35,151 nucleotides of DNA, taken from NCBI RefSeq assembly GCF_001293775.1, contig NZ_LGLN01000013.1:41460-76610 (forward strand). Direction: 5' to 3'. The translations under genes were made by a program, and so were the position numbers. The notes beneath the pieces are model-generated. The model saw only the letters and a list, made by a program, of their open reading frames with translations. It was not told the origin of the DNA and ran no database searches. This document shows positions 23,994 to 32,113 of this stretch, piece after piece; position 1 is the stretch's first letter; each line of letters starts with the position of its first letter. The stretch comes from Pseudomonas syringae pv. cilantro (GTDB lineage: Bacteria; Pseudomonadota; Gammaproteobacteria; Pseudomonadales; Pseudomonadaceae).

Positions 23994-24721
23994 CGCAGGT
24001 CTCCTGCTTCAAACGCATGCAACTGGCTTTGGGTTTTCAGCGGTCGATACTGACTCGGTTCAATGCGGAAAGAGCCGATGCTCTTTTGCATCAGCACCAG
24101 TTCGTTAAGGGCGGGCGCGAGGTAAAAGTTGCCGTTGACACGGGCGTCCTTGCGGATCATCTCTTTTACCGCCGAGACAAACAACGCACCGGATTTGAAC
24201 CAGTACATGCCCGCAATAGCGTGCGGGCTGATCGGGTTTTTCTCTGCAGCTTCAATGACCCGACCTTCGCTGTTCAAGCGTGCAAACGAGTAACGCGGGT
24301 GCAGCGAGTTGAAGATCACCACACCGGCATCATCATTTCTTTCGCGGAACGAATGGACCACTGCGTGCAAGTCTATGTCCAGAAAATCGCTGACACTGAG
24401 AATCAGTAATTCATCGTCACTGTCGATTTGCTCGCTTGCCAGAAGAGCCGTACAGGCAGCACCCTGGGTGAGGTTGTGAATGGGAAGAACTCCGGCACTC
24501 GGATGCATCTGCTGCACCATATTACGGAGGTGCAACCTGACGACATCATCGTTTGCAAACGTGCAGATCATTCTGCCCGGCTCAAGCGCTGCGCAGTTGT
24601 CGATCAGGGTTTGGATCAGCGGTTTACCGTTGTGCTCGCAAAGGTATTCCGGATATTCACCTTCGCCGCGCCGGGCATATCCCTTTTTGCCGGACAGGAG
24701 AACTATGTTGAGTGCGCTCAC
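23990..24721 (-). CDS. divergent nucleotidyltransferase-like protein
   Basis: The 243-residue product is built like a sugar-phosphate nucleotidyltransferase: a GKPLIQTLIDN block (about residues 32-42), LILSVSDFLDID (about residues 106-117, the metal-binding Asp strand), GAACTALLASE, and a C-terminal NGNFYLAPALNELV. The start lacks the usual GxGxR loop; it reads LLSGKKGYARRGEGEYPEYL. It resembles the other nucleotidyltransferase in this operon (25980-26741) in the NG(N/E)FYxAPAxNEL region, so the two are probably old paralogues. It may be an inactive partner or use another donor. It overlaps the HAD gene by ATGA. Confidence 0.65.
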   Translation of the reverse strand: MSALNIVLLSGKKGYARRGEGEYPEYLCEHNGKPLIQTLIDNCAALEPGRMICTFANDDVVRLHLRNMVQQMHPSAGVLPIHNLTQGAACTALLASEQIDSDDELLILSVSDFLDIDLHAVVHSFRERNDDAGVVIFNSLHPRYSFARLNSEGRVIEAAEKNPISPHAIAGMYWFKSGALFVSAVKEMIRKDARVNGNFYLAPALNELVLMQKSIGSFRIEPSQYRPLKTQSQLHAFEAGDLR

Positions 24722-25356
24722 AGGCTGGCCACCTTGTCGAGGTTGATGGAGTCCAGCCTGCCCATGATGTTATTGAGATTCACGTCACAGGTTTCCGCCA
24801 CGACCAGAACATGGGCGCCCGAGGCCCTCGCTGCCTTGATGCCGTTCTCGTTGTCTTCAACGATCAGGCATTCCTCGGGCAGCAGGCCCAACTGGCTGAT
24901 GGCCTTGGTGTAAATATCAGGCGCTGGCTTGGCGTGCGTCACATCTTCATTGGAGAGCTGCAGGTCGAGATAACGACTGAGATCGGCCCTGTCCATCATC
25001 ACCTCCACGGTGTTACGAATGGAGTTGGACGCAACCGCCAGCTTGTAGCCCAGCGCTTTCAAGGATGACAGCGCGTACTGATGCACGAATGTCGGCTTGC
25101 ACTGGGCATAGACGATTTCCATGGTGTACTGCTGCTTCATCTCATTGATGAATGCATGCAAAGCCACAGGCAGGTCGCGCTCGACACTGAGCATGTCGAG
25201 CTTGCGCGAGGTGGGCAGGCCGTCGTAGGCAGTCAGGTGTTCGTGACGACTTATGTTGTAGCCGAACAGGCCGAGTGCCTTGTTCAGTGCATCGTAATGC
25301 CATTCCTTGGCCTCGATAAGGACACCATCCATATCGAAAATTACTGCCTTGATCAT
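24718..25356 (-). CDS. HAD-superfamily phosphatase, beta-phosphoglucomutase-like
   Basis: This 212-residue protein has the HAD motif I DMDGVLIEAKEWHYDALN (residues 8-25), motif II-like VASNSIRNTV (about residues 105-114), motif III Lys in THAKPAPDIY (about residues 135-144), and motif IV VEDNENGIKAARASG (about residues 159-173). This is subfamily I of HAD, with a helical cap. It may remove phosphate from a sugar or polyol phosphate intermediate of the glycan precursor. I use ATG 25356 (GAGG upstream) instead of an in-frame start at 25386 that lies inside the previous gene. Confidence 0.85.
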   Translation of the reverse strand: MIKAVIFDMDGVLIEAKEWHYDALNKALGLFGYNISRHEHLTAYDGLPTSRKLDMLSVERDLPVALHAFINEMKQQYTMEIVYAQCKPTFVHQYALSSLKALGYKLAVASNSIRNTVEVMMDRADLSRYLDLQLSNEDVTHAKPAPDIYTKAISQLGLLPEECLIVEDNENGIKAARASGAHVLVVAETCDVNLNNIMGRLDSINLDKVASL

Positions 25357-25363
25357 GACTGCC

Positions 25364-25978
25364 TCACTTGAAGAAATTGACCGCATCCACGGGGGTATCA
25401 GTACACAGCGTCAAGCGGTTCTGTGAGTTGAGCTCGCGCAACTGCTGCCAAAGCGCAAGACCATTGCGGCCATGCAGCTCCGGCGACACCACACACACGC
25501 GCTTGCCTCGGGCCAGAAGGTCATCGATGACCTGATTGGAAAACCATTCGCTATCGAAACCGTCAAGCCAGACACCTGCGGCCTGATCGATCCAGGCTGG
25601 CGACGGCTCTACGTCGCTGAGCCGCGTGTAAGTGAGCACCTTTTCCTGCAGATAGCTGCGCATGTCGGGGACGGCCATGTCGAAGGCGAACCAGTTGGTA
25701 TGGCCATGGCGAGCGAAGGTTTCCCGGAGAGCCAGTGCCATACCGTCGGCCTTGACGTTGATCGCCAAAGGCAGGTTGCGACCGGCCATGATGTCGAGCA
25801 GGCCATCAAGCGTCAGTTCGCCGCCTACCGGCATGTCGTGAGAAACAACCAGCTGCCCCGCCACATCGCGGACATCGGTTTCAGTACCAAAACCGAGGTC
25901 GAAGGAGCGATGAAATGCGACGGCAAGGTTGCGCTCGCCATTCTCCAGCCAATAACCGCGGTGACTGATGATCTGCAC
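25364..25978 (-). CDS. glycerophosphodiester phosphodiesterase-like protein
   Basis: The 204-residue product begins QIISHRGYWLENGERN (residues 2-17), with ETDVRDVAGQLVVSHDMP at about residues 33-50. These are the HRG, E-x-D and H motifs of the GDPD fold. Overall length is shorter than most GDPDs (about 240) but similar to versions found in capsule and LPS loci. No signal peptide is seen, so it should be cytoplasmic. GTG is the start, one base after the upstream stop. It could process a phosphodiester-linked precursor of the glycan rather than lipid breakdown products. Confidence 0.75.
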   Translation of the reverse strand: MQIISHRGYWLENGERNLAVAFHRSFDLGFGTETDVRDVAGQLVVSHDMPVGGELTLDGLLDIMAGRNLPLAINVKADGMALALRETFARHGHTNWFAFDMAVPDMRSYLQEKVLTYTRLSDVEPSPAWIDQAAGVWLDGFDSEWFSNQVIDDLLARGKRVCVVSPELHGRNGLALWQQLRELNSQNRLTLCTDTPVDAVNFFK

Positions 25979-25979
25979 G

Positions 25980-26741
25980 TCAGCAGGCCTCGCCCGATGT
26001 TGCTTGCCTGCTCACGGGCAATGACAGGAACAGGCTCAGGTCGGCAGGAATACCCAGGCCATACATGCCAAGGCCTTCGGAACCAACGTTGTAGTGAATG
26101 ACCTTGGCGCCGTGTTCAATAAGCTCGTTGTAGGCCGGGGCAATGTAGAACTCACCGTTGACCCGCAAGTCTTTCTCGAACATGGCCTCAATGGCGGATA
26201 GCAACTGACTGGCGCTGCGGAAGTTGTAGATGCCGACGGTCGCTTCGTCGGAGATGACCTGTTTTTCCACCACCCGATCGATCAGGCCTTGCGGATTGAA
26301 GCCGACGAATGACCACTTCGGGTCATTGGCCTTCATCGTCATGATCAGGCCATCGGCATCAGCTTCCTGCATGGCGAGCAGATAGCCATCGATGTCTACG
26401 TCAACGTACTGGTCGCTGTTGGCAATCATCACCGGGTAAGCAGGGTCGATCAGATGTTTCGCCGCATACACCGTGCAGGCCGCGCCATCAGTTACCCCTT
26501 CCAGCTCGACGATTTTGCATCCAGGCGCCCAGGCATTGAGTTTTTTCTCAAGCCCGTATCTCGCGACATGCTCCGCCTGGCAGATAAAGATGAATGTGTG
26601 CGGGCAATCCGGCGTCAGGTTGTCGATCACGACTTTGATCATCGGCACGCCGTGTACAGGGATCAGAGGCTTGGGGTCGGTATATCCCGCTACCGCAAAG
26701 CGACTTCCGGCCCCTGCCATCGGAACAATAATTTGCAGCAT
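25980..26741 (-). CDS. sugar-phosphate nucleotidyltransferase
   Basis: The 253-residue enzyme shows the full NTP-transferase signature PMAGAGSRFAVAGYTDPKPL (residues 7-26), which binds the NTP. MIANSDQYVDVD (about residues 105-116) is the Asp-containing metal loop, and NGEFYIAPAYNEL (about residues 197-209) a conserved substrate loop. It should make an NDP-activated sugar or polyol for the glycan. It follows the ATPase gene by 67 bases, the largest gap in the operon, which holds no strong promoter that I can see. GAAGG precedes the ATG. Confidence 0.85.
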   Translation of the reverse strand: MLQIIVPMAGAGSRFAVAGYTDPKPLIPVHGVPMIKVVIDNLTPDCPHTFIFICQAEHVARYGLEKKLNAWAPGCKIVELEGVTDGAACTVYAAKHLIDPAYPVMIANSDQYVDVDIDGYLLAMQEADADGLIMTMKANDPKWSFVGFNPQGLIDRVVEKQVISDEATVGIYNFRSASQLLSAIEAMFEKDLRVNGEFYIAPAYNELIEHGAKVIHYNVGSEGLGMYGLGIPADLSLFLSLPVSRQATSGEAC

Positions 26742-26808
26742 GGAAATACCTTCATGAAATGGCGTTACTGGTGTGTTGATAAAGCTTCAGGGTATAAGAG
26801 CGACAGTA

Positions 26809-27513
26809 TTAATAATGGCCGTGCTCAATCATCTGGCCACGTTCGAGGGTCAAGTATCGCTGGCAAAACTCTTTGCCTTCTTCGACTGCGTGAGTAACAA
26901 GAATCAAGGCCATTCCGTCTTCCTGCATACCGCGGATGCGCTCGTGACATTTACGCTTGAAGGCTTCATCACCCACGGCAAGTACCTCATCAGCCAATAA
27001 CGTCTGTGGCTCTACATGGACAGCGACGGAAAACCCCAGCCGCATATACATGCCGGACGAATAGTTCTTTACTGGCGTATCAATGAAGTCTCCAAGACCG
27101 GAAAAATCAACGATCTCATTGAAGCGTGACCGTATTTCCTTATTGCTCAATCCGAACAGGCTGGCATTCAGGTAAATGTTTTCTTCACCCGTCAGTTCAG
27201 GGTGAAAACCCACACCTATTTCAATCAGCGGAGCGACGCGCCCCACCGTCGTCAAACGGCCACTGGTAGGAACAAGAATTCGTGAAACCAATTGCAGCAG
27301 TGTGCTTTTACCTGAGCCGTTGTGCCCCACCAGTGCCAGCGACTCCCCTTTACACAGGGTGAACGAAACGTCACGGACGGCCGTAAAGTCTTCGACGCGC
27401 TCACGGTGTCTGGCGTCAAACAGGCTCAGGAACTTTTGCTTCAAGCCACCCCGGTTGTGGCGCAGAACGAACTGTTTGGTGAGGTTTTCTGCCTTGATGA
27501 CCACATTGCTCAT
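26809..27513 (-). CDS. wzt: ABC transporter ATPase for polysaccharide export (Wzt/KpsT type)
   Basis: This 234-residue ATPase has Walker A GHNGSGKST (about residues 62-70), signature YSSGMYMRLGF (about residues 149-159) and Walker B LLADEVLAVGD (about residues 171-181), with the THAV switch His. The VGFHPELTGEENIYLNASLF region is typical of Wzt/TagH. It ends right after the ATPase domain and lacks the C-terminal carbohydrate-binding domain found in some O-antigen Wzt proteins. I use ATG 27513, which overlaps the permease stop by ATGA. With the permease it would move a lipid-linked glycan across the inner membrane. Confidence 0.88.
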   Translation of the reverse strand: MSNVVIKAENLTKQFVLRHNRGGLKQKFLSLFDARHRERVEDFTAVRDVSFTLCKGESLALVGHNGSGKSTLLQLVSRILVPTSGRLTTVGRVAPLIEIGVGFHPELTGEENIYLNASLFGLSNKEIRSRFNEIVDFSGLGDFIDTPVKNYSSGMYMRLGFSVAVHVEPQTLLADEVLAVGDEAFKRKCHERIRGMQEDGMALILVTHAVEEGKEFCQRYLTLERGQMIEHGHY

Positions 27514-28286
27514 AAGTACTCCACCACGCGATCCACTTTCCTGAACATGAAGAGCCCGATGAGTAGCGATGCAGCGCCCAGCACTATGCAAAGCACAAGA
27601 TCTCGAGTATCCGGAACGACTCCGGCATGCAGAATGCTGCTGAAACTGTTGAAGTATGGGGCAACCGGGTTATAGGCCACGATGCTGGCGATGCCTTCAG
27701 GCAGCGAGGAGGTGACCCATACGATTGGCGTCAACCAGAACATCAAGGGCAGGAACACGTCGATGAAGTGCCTGGCATCCCGAACGGTGATCTGGATGAC
27801 ACTGAGCGTCAGGCCGACCCCCATGATCAGTGACATGAACGCCAGCAGCACGATCGGGTAGAACAGCAAGGCCCGTGTGAACTCTCCCCCCAGCACGGTA
27901 AACAATGAGGCATAAACGAGCATGCAACCGATCCAGAATACGACAATCGCCAGCGCTCCCGAGACCGGTAACAATATGCGCGGAAAACGCAACTTCCGAA
28001 TGAGATTGCCGTTATTGATGAGCCACTCGCCGCTCTGCGACACTATTTGTGTCAGGAGCATCCAGTGCACGACGCCTGTCACCAGATGAAGTGCAAAGCG
28101 ATCCTGGCTGCTTGGAAGGATATAAGTGAAGACAGTGTAATAAGTGAGCGTAACGACCAGCGGATTACCCAGCGACCATACAAAACCCAATGTTGCGCCC
28201 ATGTAACGAATCTTGATTTCTTTGGAGACAAGATTAATGACCAGATCGCGCCACTTGGTGATGCCCGTACTGCAAAATAACGACAT
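27510..28286 (-). CDS. wzm: ABC-2 type polysaccharide export permease (Wzm/KpsM type)
   Basis: The 258-residue protein has about six membrane segments and the family opening EIKIRYMGATLGFVWSLGNP (about residues 23-42), then NLIRKLRFPRILLPV (about residues 94-108), the conserved NxxLIxKxxFPRxxLPxx block. It pairs with the ATPase encoded next. It is the first long gene of the glycan operon. The ATG is preceded by a tiny in-frame ORF with a strong ribosome site that ends four bases upstream, so its own initiation may depend on that leader. Confidence 0.88.
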   Translation of the reverse strand: MSLFCSTGITKWRDLVINLVSKEIKIRYMGATLGFVWSLGNPLVVTLTYYTVFTYILPSSQDRFALHLVTGVVHWMLLTQIVSQSGEWLINNGNLIRKLRFPRILLPVSGALAIVVFWIGCMLVYASLFTVLGGEFTRALLFYPIVLLAFMSLIMGVGLTLSVIQITVRDARHFIDVFLPLMFWLTPIVWVTSSLPEGIASIVAYNPVAPYFNSFSSILHAGVVPDTRDLVLCIVLGAASLLIGLFMFRKVDRVVEYL

Positions 28287-28289
28287 GCT

Positions 28290-28340
28290 TTAATCCGGCC
28301 GGTGGGAAGAGAACCTCGCAACTTTATGCTGCGAGCCCAT
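28290..28340 (-). CDS. possible 16-residue leader peptide before the export operon
   Basis: On the minus strand AAGGAGGAAC stands directly before ATG at 28340. The frame codes MGSQHKVARFSSHRPD and ends with TAA at 28290-28292, three bases before the permease ATG and in the same frame. The ribosome site here is much better than the one before the permease gene. It could be a coupled leader, or the remains of a longer N-terminus cut by a stop mutation. Confidence 0.35.
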   Translation of the reverse strand: MGSQHKVARFSSHRPD

Positions 28341-28387
28341 GTTCCTCCTTTTGAGTGAAGGACAGCTATAGGACCGCGCCTTGCTTG

Positions 28388-28406
28388 TTGTGGGAATATT
28401 CCACAA
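28388..28406. promoter_or_regulatory. dyad in the divergent promoter region
   Basis: GGAATATTCC (28393-28402) is a perfect palindrome. It is flanked by TTGTG on the left and ACAA on the right, nearly extending the symmetry. It lies between the divergent export operon and glutathione transferase gene and could be an operator. The regulator is unknown. Confidence 0.35.
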
Positions 28407-28465
28407 ACTCACGAATCAAGAAAAAACATCCGACAGCGATCCCCCTTGAACAAGCGAGGCTCCCG

Positions 28466-29308
28466 ATGACTGATACTCCCTACACTCCGCCAAAGGTCTG
28501 GCAGCAGGACACATCCTCAGGCGGTACATTTGCCAGCATCAACCGCCCTGTCGCTGGTCCTACGCACAAAAAGGAATTACCCATCGGCAAGCATCCGCTG
28601 CAGCTGTATTCGCTGGCGACGCCCAATGGGGTGAAGGTCACTATCATGCTGGAGGAGTTGCTGGCGCTGGGACACAGTGGGGCGGAGTATGACGCGTGGC
28701 TGATTCGCATCTCCGAGGGCGAGCAGTTTTCCAGCGGCTTTGTCGAGATCAATCCCAACTCGAAAATCCCTGCGCTGCTGGACCGAAGCCATGAGACGCC
28801 TGTGCGGGTGTTCGAATCAGGATCGATTCTGCTGTATCTGGCGGAGAAATTTTCCGCGTTCCTGCCTGCCGATCCGGCAGGACGGACCGAGACCCTGAAC
28901 TGGCTGTTCTGGCAGATGGGCGCTGCGCCTTATCTGGGCGGCGGGTTCGGGCATTTCTATGCGTATGCGCCCGAGAAACTCGAGTACCCCATCAACCGGT
29001 TTGCGATGGAGGCCAAACGTCAGCTCGACGTGCTGGACCGTCGCCTGGCGGAACACCGCTACCTGGCGGGCGACACCTATACGATTGCCGATATCGCCGT
29101 GTGGCCATGGTATGGCGCGCTGGTGCGCAACAAGGTTTATTCGGCTGCCGAGTTCCTGTCGGTGCACGAATACACGAACCTTATCCGCTGGACTGAGGAA
29201 ATTGCAGCGCGCCCGGCAGTGGTAAAAGGCCAGAAGGTCAACCGCACCTGGGGCGAAGAGGCCGATCAGGTTCCCGAGCGGCATGATGCATCTGACCTGG
29301 ACAAATGA
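28466..29308 (+). CDS. yghU: YghU-type glutathione transferase / disulfide reductase
   Basis: The 280-residue product matches the nu-class GST YghU, which reduces disulfides with glutathione. The thioredoxin-like domain contains LYSLATPNGVKVTIMLEELL (about residues 47-66), with the Thr-Asn-Gly motif where other GSTs have Ser or Cys, and NPNSKIPALLD (about residues 97-107), the cis-Pro region. FESGSILLYLAEKF then leads to the helical C-terminal domain with YTIADIAVWPW. I place the start at ATG 28466 with GAGG upstream; the open frame extends further but the family begins near here. It is not clearly linked to its neighbours. Confidence 0.88.
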   Translation: MTDTPYTPPKVWQQDTSSGGTFASINRPVAGPTHKKELPIGKHPLQLYSLATPNGVKVTIMLEELLALGHSGAEYDAWLIRISEGEQFSSGFVEINPNSKIPALLDRSHETPVRVFESGSILLYLAEKFSAFLPADPAGRTETLNWLFWQMGAAPYLGGGFGHFYAYAPEKLEYPINRFAMEAKRQLDVLDRRLAEHRYLAGDTYTIADIAVWPWYGALVRNKVYSAAEFLSVHEYTNLIRWTEEIAARPAVVKGQKVNRTWGEEADQVPERHDASDLDK

Positions 29309-29434
29309 GGGGCGAATCAAGGTCTTCGCCAACGGAAACCTGATGTGACAAACCCATCGGAAAATCTGAATCGAGCAGGTGTGATCCGGACGTAAAGTAG
29401 CCAGCCTTAAAGACTGTCCAAGGACGCACCTGCC

Positions 29435-29515
29435 ATGAATCCGGGAATCATCCACCTTACTCTGACCTTGCAACTGCCTGTGCGCCGGACGCGTAACGGA
29501 GCAGTTGCAGCATGA
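29435..29515 (+). CDS. possible 26-residue upstream ORF coupled to the DUF1016 gene
   Basis: An ATG at 29435, with AAGGA about 11 bases upstream, opens a 26-codon frame (MNPGIIHLTLTLQLPVRRTR and so on). Its TGA overlaps the ATG of the next gene in ATGA. The coupling geometry is suggestive, but there is no recognisable protein family. Confidence 0.3.
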   Translation: MNPGIIHLTLTLQLPVRRTRNGAVAA

Positions 29516-30531
29516 GTACTCCAAACGCACCGCAGACACCGGCCGCCGATCGCTTTGATGAAGTGCTCGCGATGATTCAGAGCGCTCGGCAGCAGGCTGC
29601 GCAAGCGGTCAACACTCGCCTGATCGAGCTTTACTGGCAAGTCGGCGCTCACATCAGCCGCAAGATTGAAAGCGCCGAGTGGGGTGATGCGGTGGTACGC
29701 CAGCTTGCCGAGCATCTGGCTGCAACCCAACCGGGCCTGCGCGGATTTACGCGTCGAAATTTGTTCCGCATGCGCCAGTTCTACGAGGTTTACCGCGACG
29801 ATGAAAAAGTGTCAGCAGTGCTGACACAATTGCCATGGACTCACCACCTGACCATTTTCAGCCAGAGCAAACGCCCGGAAGAACGTGAGTTTTACATGCG
29901 CATGGCAATCAAAGAGAAGTGGTCCAGCCGCGAACTGGAACGCCAATTCAAGACAGCCCTGTTTGAACGCAGTGTCACCCAGCCGGCCAAAGCCTCGGCC
30001 ATGCTCAAGGAGACCCGGCCAGCCGCGCTGGATGTGTTTCGTGATGCCTACATGGTGGAATTTCTGGAGCTGCCTGCGGGCCATGCCGAAGCGGATCTGC
30101 ATCGCGGTTTGCTGCAGCGCCTGAGGGATTTTCTGATCGAACTGGGCCGTGACTTCTGCTTCGTCGGCTCCGAATACCCGGTGCAGGTGGGTGGCCAGGA
30201 TTTCGCGCTGGACTTACTGTTTTTCCATCGTGGCCTCAACTGCCTGGTGGCCATCGAACTCAAGGTAGGGCGCTTTGAGCCAGAGTACCTGGGCAAGCTG
30301 AATTTCTATCTGGAAGCACTGGACCAGACGGAGCGCAAACCCCATGAAAACCCCGCCATTGGCGTACTGCTGTGCGCCAGCAAAAACGATGAAGTGGTCG
30401 AATACGCCCTGAACCGCTCGTTGTCGCCTGCACTGATTGCCGAATACCAGACGCGATTGCCGGATCGACAATGGTTACAGGCCAAACTCCACGAATTTTA
30501 CGCACTGGACAGCGCCAGGGACGATCAGTAA
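29512..30531 (+). CDS. DUF1016/YhcG-type PD-(D/E)XK nuclease-fold protein
   Basis: The 339-residue product has the two parts of the DUF1016 family. The N-terminal helical part (residues 13-165) has LIELYWQVGAHISRKIESAE and PWTHHLTIFSQSK. The C-terminal nuclease part (residues 175-330) has DFALDLLFFHRGLNCLVAIE, then LKVGRFEPEYLGKLNFYL. Asp234, Glu249 and Lys251 give the D-ExK triad. Members are found beside restriction systems, mobile elements and alone; the role is not settled. No methyltransferase or restriction gene is next to it here. The ATG has GGAG upstream and overlaps the stop of a small ORF. Confidence 0.85.
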   Translation: MSTPNAPQTPAADRFDEVLAMIQSARQQAAQAVNTRLIELYWQVGAHISRKIESAEWGDAVVRQLAEHLAATQPGLRGFTRRNLFRMRQFYEVYRDDEKVSAVLTQLPWTHHLTIFSQSKRPEEREFYMRMAIKEKWSSRELERQFKTALFERSVTQPAKASAMLKETRPAALDVFRDAYMVEFLELPAGHAEADLHRGLLQRLRDFLIELGRDFCFVGSEYPVQVGGQDFALDLLFFHRGLNCLVAIELKVGRFEPEYLGKLNFYLEALDQTERKPHENPAIGVLLCASKNDEVVEYALNRSLSPALIAEYQTRLPDRQWLQAKLHEFYALDSARDDQ

Positions 30532-30594
30532 TACCTGACAACTGCACGGATGCATTACGCTTGCCCGCTAACGTCATTCGTTCCGGAGCCCCAG

Positions 30595-31761
30595 ATGCCG
30601 CACAGTAAAGACCCTCGCGCTCACACTGCCCTGTCGCAACGCGGCCGTAGCGCAAGCAGCGGGCCGGGGCTGGCGGTCAATCCACCGGTGGTGCGCGTCA
30701 GCACCGTGCTGTTCGACAGCCTGCAAAGTTTGCGGGACGCCGAGATCCGCACGGCGGGACCGGAACGTTCGCTGACCTACGGCGCCAATGGCAATCCGAC
30801 TGCCTTCGCCCTGCAGGACCTGGTCTCCGAGCTTGAAGGCGCCCACGGCACCTGCCTGTACCCGACCGGGCTCGCCGCAGTGGCGCAGATGTTTCAATCC
30901 TTTCTGCATCCGGGCGATCACGTGCTGATCACCGAGTCGGTCTATGGCCCGGTGCGGCGACTGGCGAACACGTTGCTGAAAGCGTTCGACATTCAATTCG
31001 ATTTTTACAGCGCCGACGGCAGCGATGTGGAATCCCTGATCAAAACCAATACGCGGATGATCTACGCGGAAGTGCCGGGCTCGCTGACCTTCGACATGTG
31101 TGACCTGCCCGCCCTGTCGCGGCTGTGCAAAGCAAAGAACCTGCTGCTGGCGGTGGATAACTCCTGGGGTTCGGGAGTGTTGTACAAGCCGCTCGAACTG
31201 GGCGCGGATATTTCCCTGATGGCGCTGACCAAGTACGTGGCCGGGCATTCCGACGTGATGATGGGCAGCGTCAGCACCACCGAAGCCCACTGGCCGGTCC
31301 TCAAAACCATGAATACCGCAGTAGGCAACACCGTCAGCCCCGACGATGCCTATCTGGTGCTGCGCGGTGCACGAAGTCTGGCGGCGCGCATGGAAATGCA
31401 TGAACGTCATGCGCTGCAAGTGGCGCAGTGGCTACAGCGCCAGCCTCAGGTCGCGCGCGTGCTCTACCCCGCGTTGCCCGATGATCCGGGCCACGCTATC
31501 TGGAAGCGCGATTTCCACGGTTGCAACGGCTTGCTCAGTTTCGAGTTCAAAACCGCTGATCATCAAGTGCTGGACCGCTTCGTCAGTGCCTTGCAGCTGT
31601 TCGGGATCGGCTATTCCTGGGGTGGTTTCGAAAGCCTGATCACCGAGATCGAACAGCACAGGCCCGACCGAGGCACCGGGCCGATGTTGCGCTTGCAGAT
31701 CGGTCTGGAAAGCCCGGACGATCTGATCGCCGACCTGCATAAAGGGTTTGCAGCGGGTTGA
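30595..31761 (+). CDS. metC: cystathionine beta-lyase
   Basis: MetC splits cystathionine to homocysteine, pyruvate and ammonia in methionine synthesis. The 388-residue product is a fold-type I PLP enzyme of the Cys/Met metabolism family. PLP-binding residues are seen: [10 protein letters not shown] (residues 89-98), SVYGPVRRL (115-123, the stacking Tyr), the Asp in AVDNSWGSG (186-194), and Lys213 in [11 protein letters not shown]. The YSWGGFESL block and the IGLE ending are typical of MetC rather than gamma-synthase. I use ATG 30595 (CCGGAG upstream) rather than an upstream in-frame ATG at 30550. It lies 63 bases after the DUF1016 gene. Confidence 0.88.
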   Translation: MPHSKDPRAHTALSQRGRSASSGPGLAVNPPVVRVSTVLFDSLQSLRDAEIRTAGPERSLTYGANGNPTAFALQDLVSELEGAHGTCLYPTGLAAVAQMFQSFLHPGDHVLITESVYGPVRRLANTLLKAFDIQFDFYSADGSDVESLIKTNTRMIYAEVPGSLTFDMCDLPALSRLCKAKNLLLAVDNSWGSGVLYKPLELGADISLMALTKYVAGHSDVMMGSVSTTEAHWPVLKTMNTAVGNTVSPDDAYLVLRGARSLAARMEMHERHALQVAQWLQRQPQVARVLYPALPDDPGHAIWKRDFHGCNGLLSFEFKTADHQVLDRFVSALQLFGIGYSWGGFESLITEIEQHRPDRGTGPMLRLQIGLESPDDLIADLHKGFAAG

Positions 31762-31806
31762 GCCAGCCTGCCAGCCACGACAATGGCACAGACCCGACGC
31801 CGTGAT

Positions 31807-31835
31807 TTGCCCCAAGGCCGTCGCTCTGCTAGTGT
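31807..31835 (+). promoter_or_regulatory. candidate promoter of xseB-ispA
   Basis: TTGCCC (31807-31812), a 17-base spacer and TAGTGT (31830-31835), the latter preceded by TGC as an extended -10. It lies about 33 bases before xseB. The -10 itself is a weak match. Confidence 0.4.
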
Positions 31836-31867
31836 CGCGCGGTTTAACCTCTACCGGAAATGCCCCC

Positions 31868-32113
31868 ATGGCCCGCAAGAAAGCTGCACTGGATTTCGAA
31901 CAGTCCCTCGCTGATCTGCAAGCGCTGGTAGAGCGGCTGGAGAATGGCGAATTGTCTCTGGAAGACTCTCTGACCGCCTTCGAGCAGGGTGTGCGTCTGA
32001 CCCGCGACTGCCAGAGCGCCCTCACCCAGGCTGAGCAGAAGGTTCAGGTCTTGCTGGAACGCGACGGTGAACTGACCGAAGAGCCGTTCGAAGACGCGGA
32101 ACTCCCCGAATGA
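31868..32113 (+). CDS. xseB: exodeoxyribonuclease VII small subunit
   Basis: The 81-residue protein has the family pattern [20 protein letters not shown] (about residues 7-26), then [17 protein letters not shown], forming the helical hairpin that binds the large subunit XseA. The acidic tail is normal. With XseA it degrades single-stranded DNA to oligonucleotides. ATG 31868 is the usual start for this family; the open frame extends upstream but without similarity. The stop overlaps the ispA start by ATGA, a conserved arrangement in gamma-proteobacteria. Confidence 0.93.
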   Translation: MARKKAALDFEQSLADLQALVERLENGELSLEDSLTAFEQGVRLTRDCQSALTQAEQKVQVLLERDGELTEEPFEDAELPE

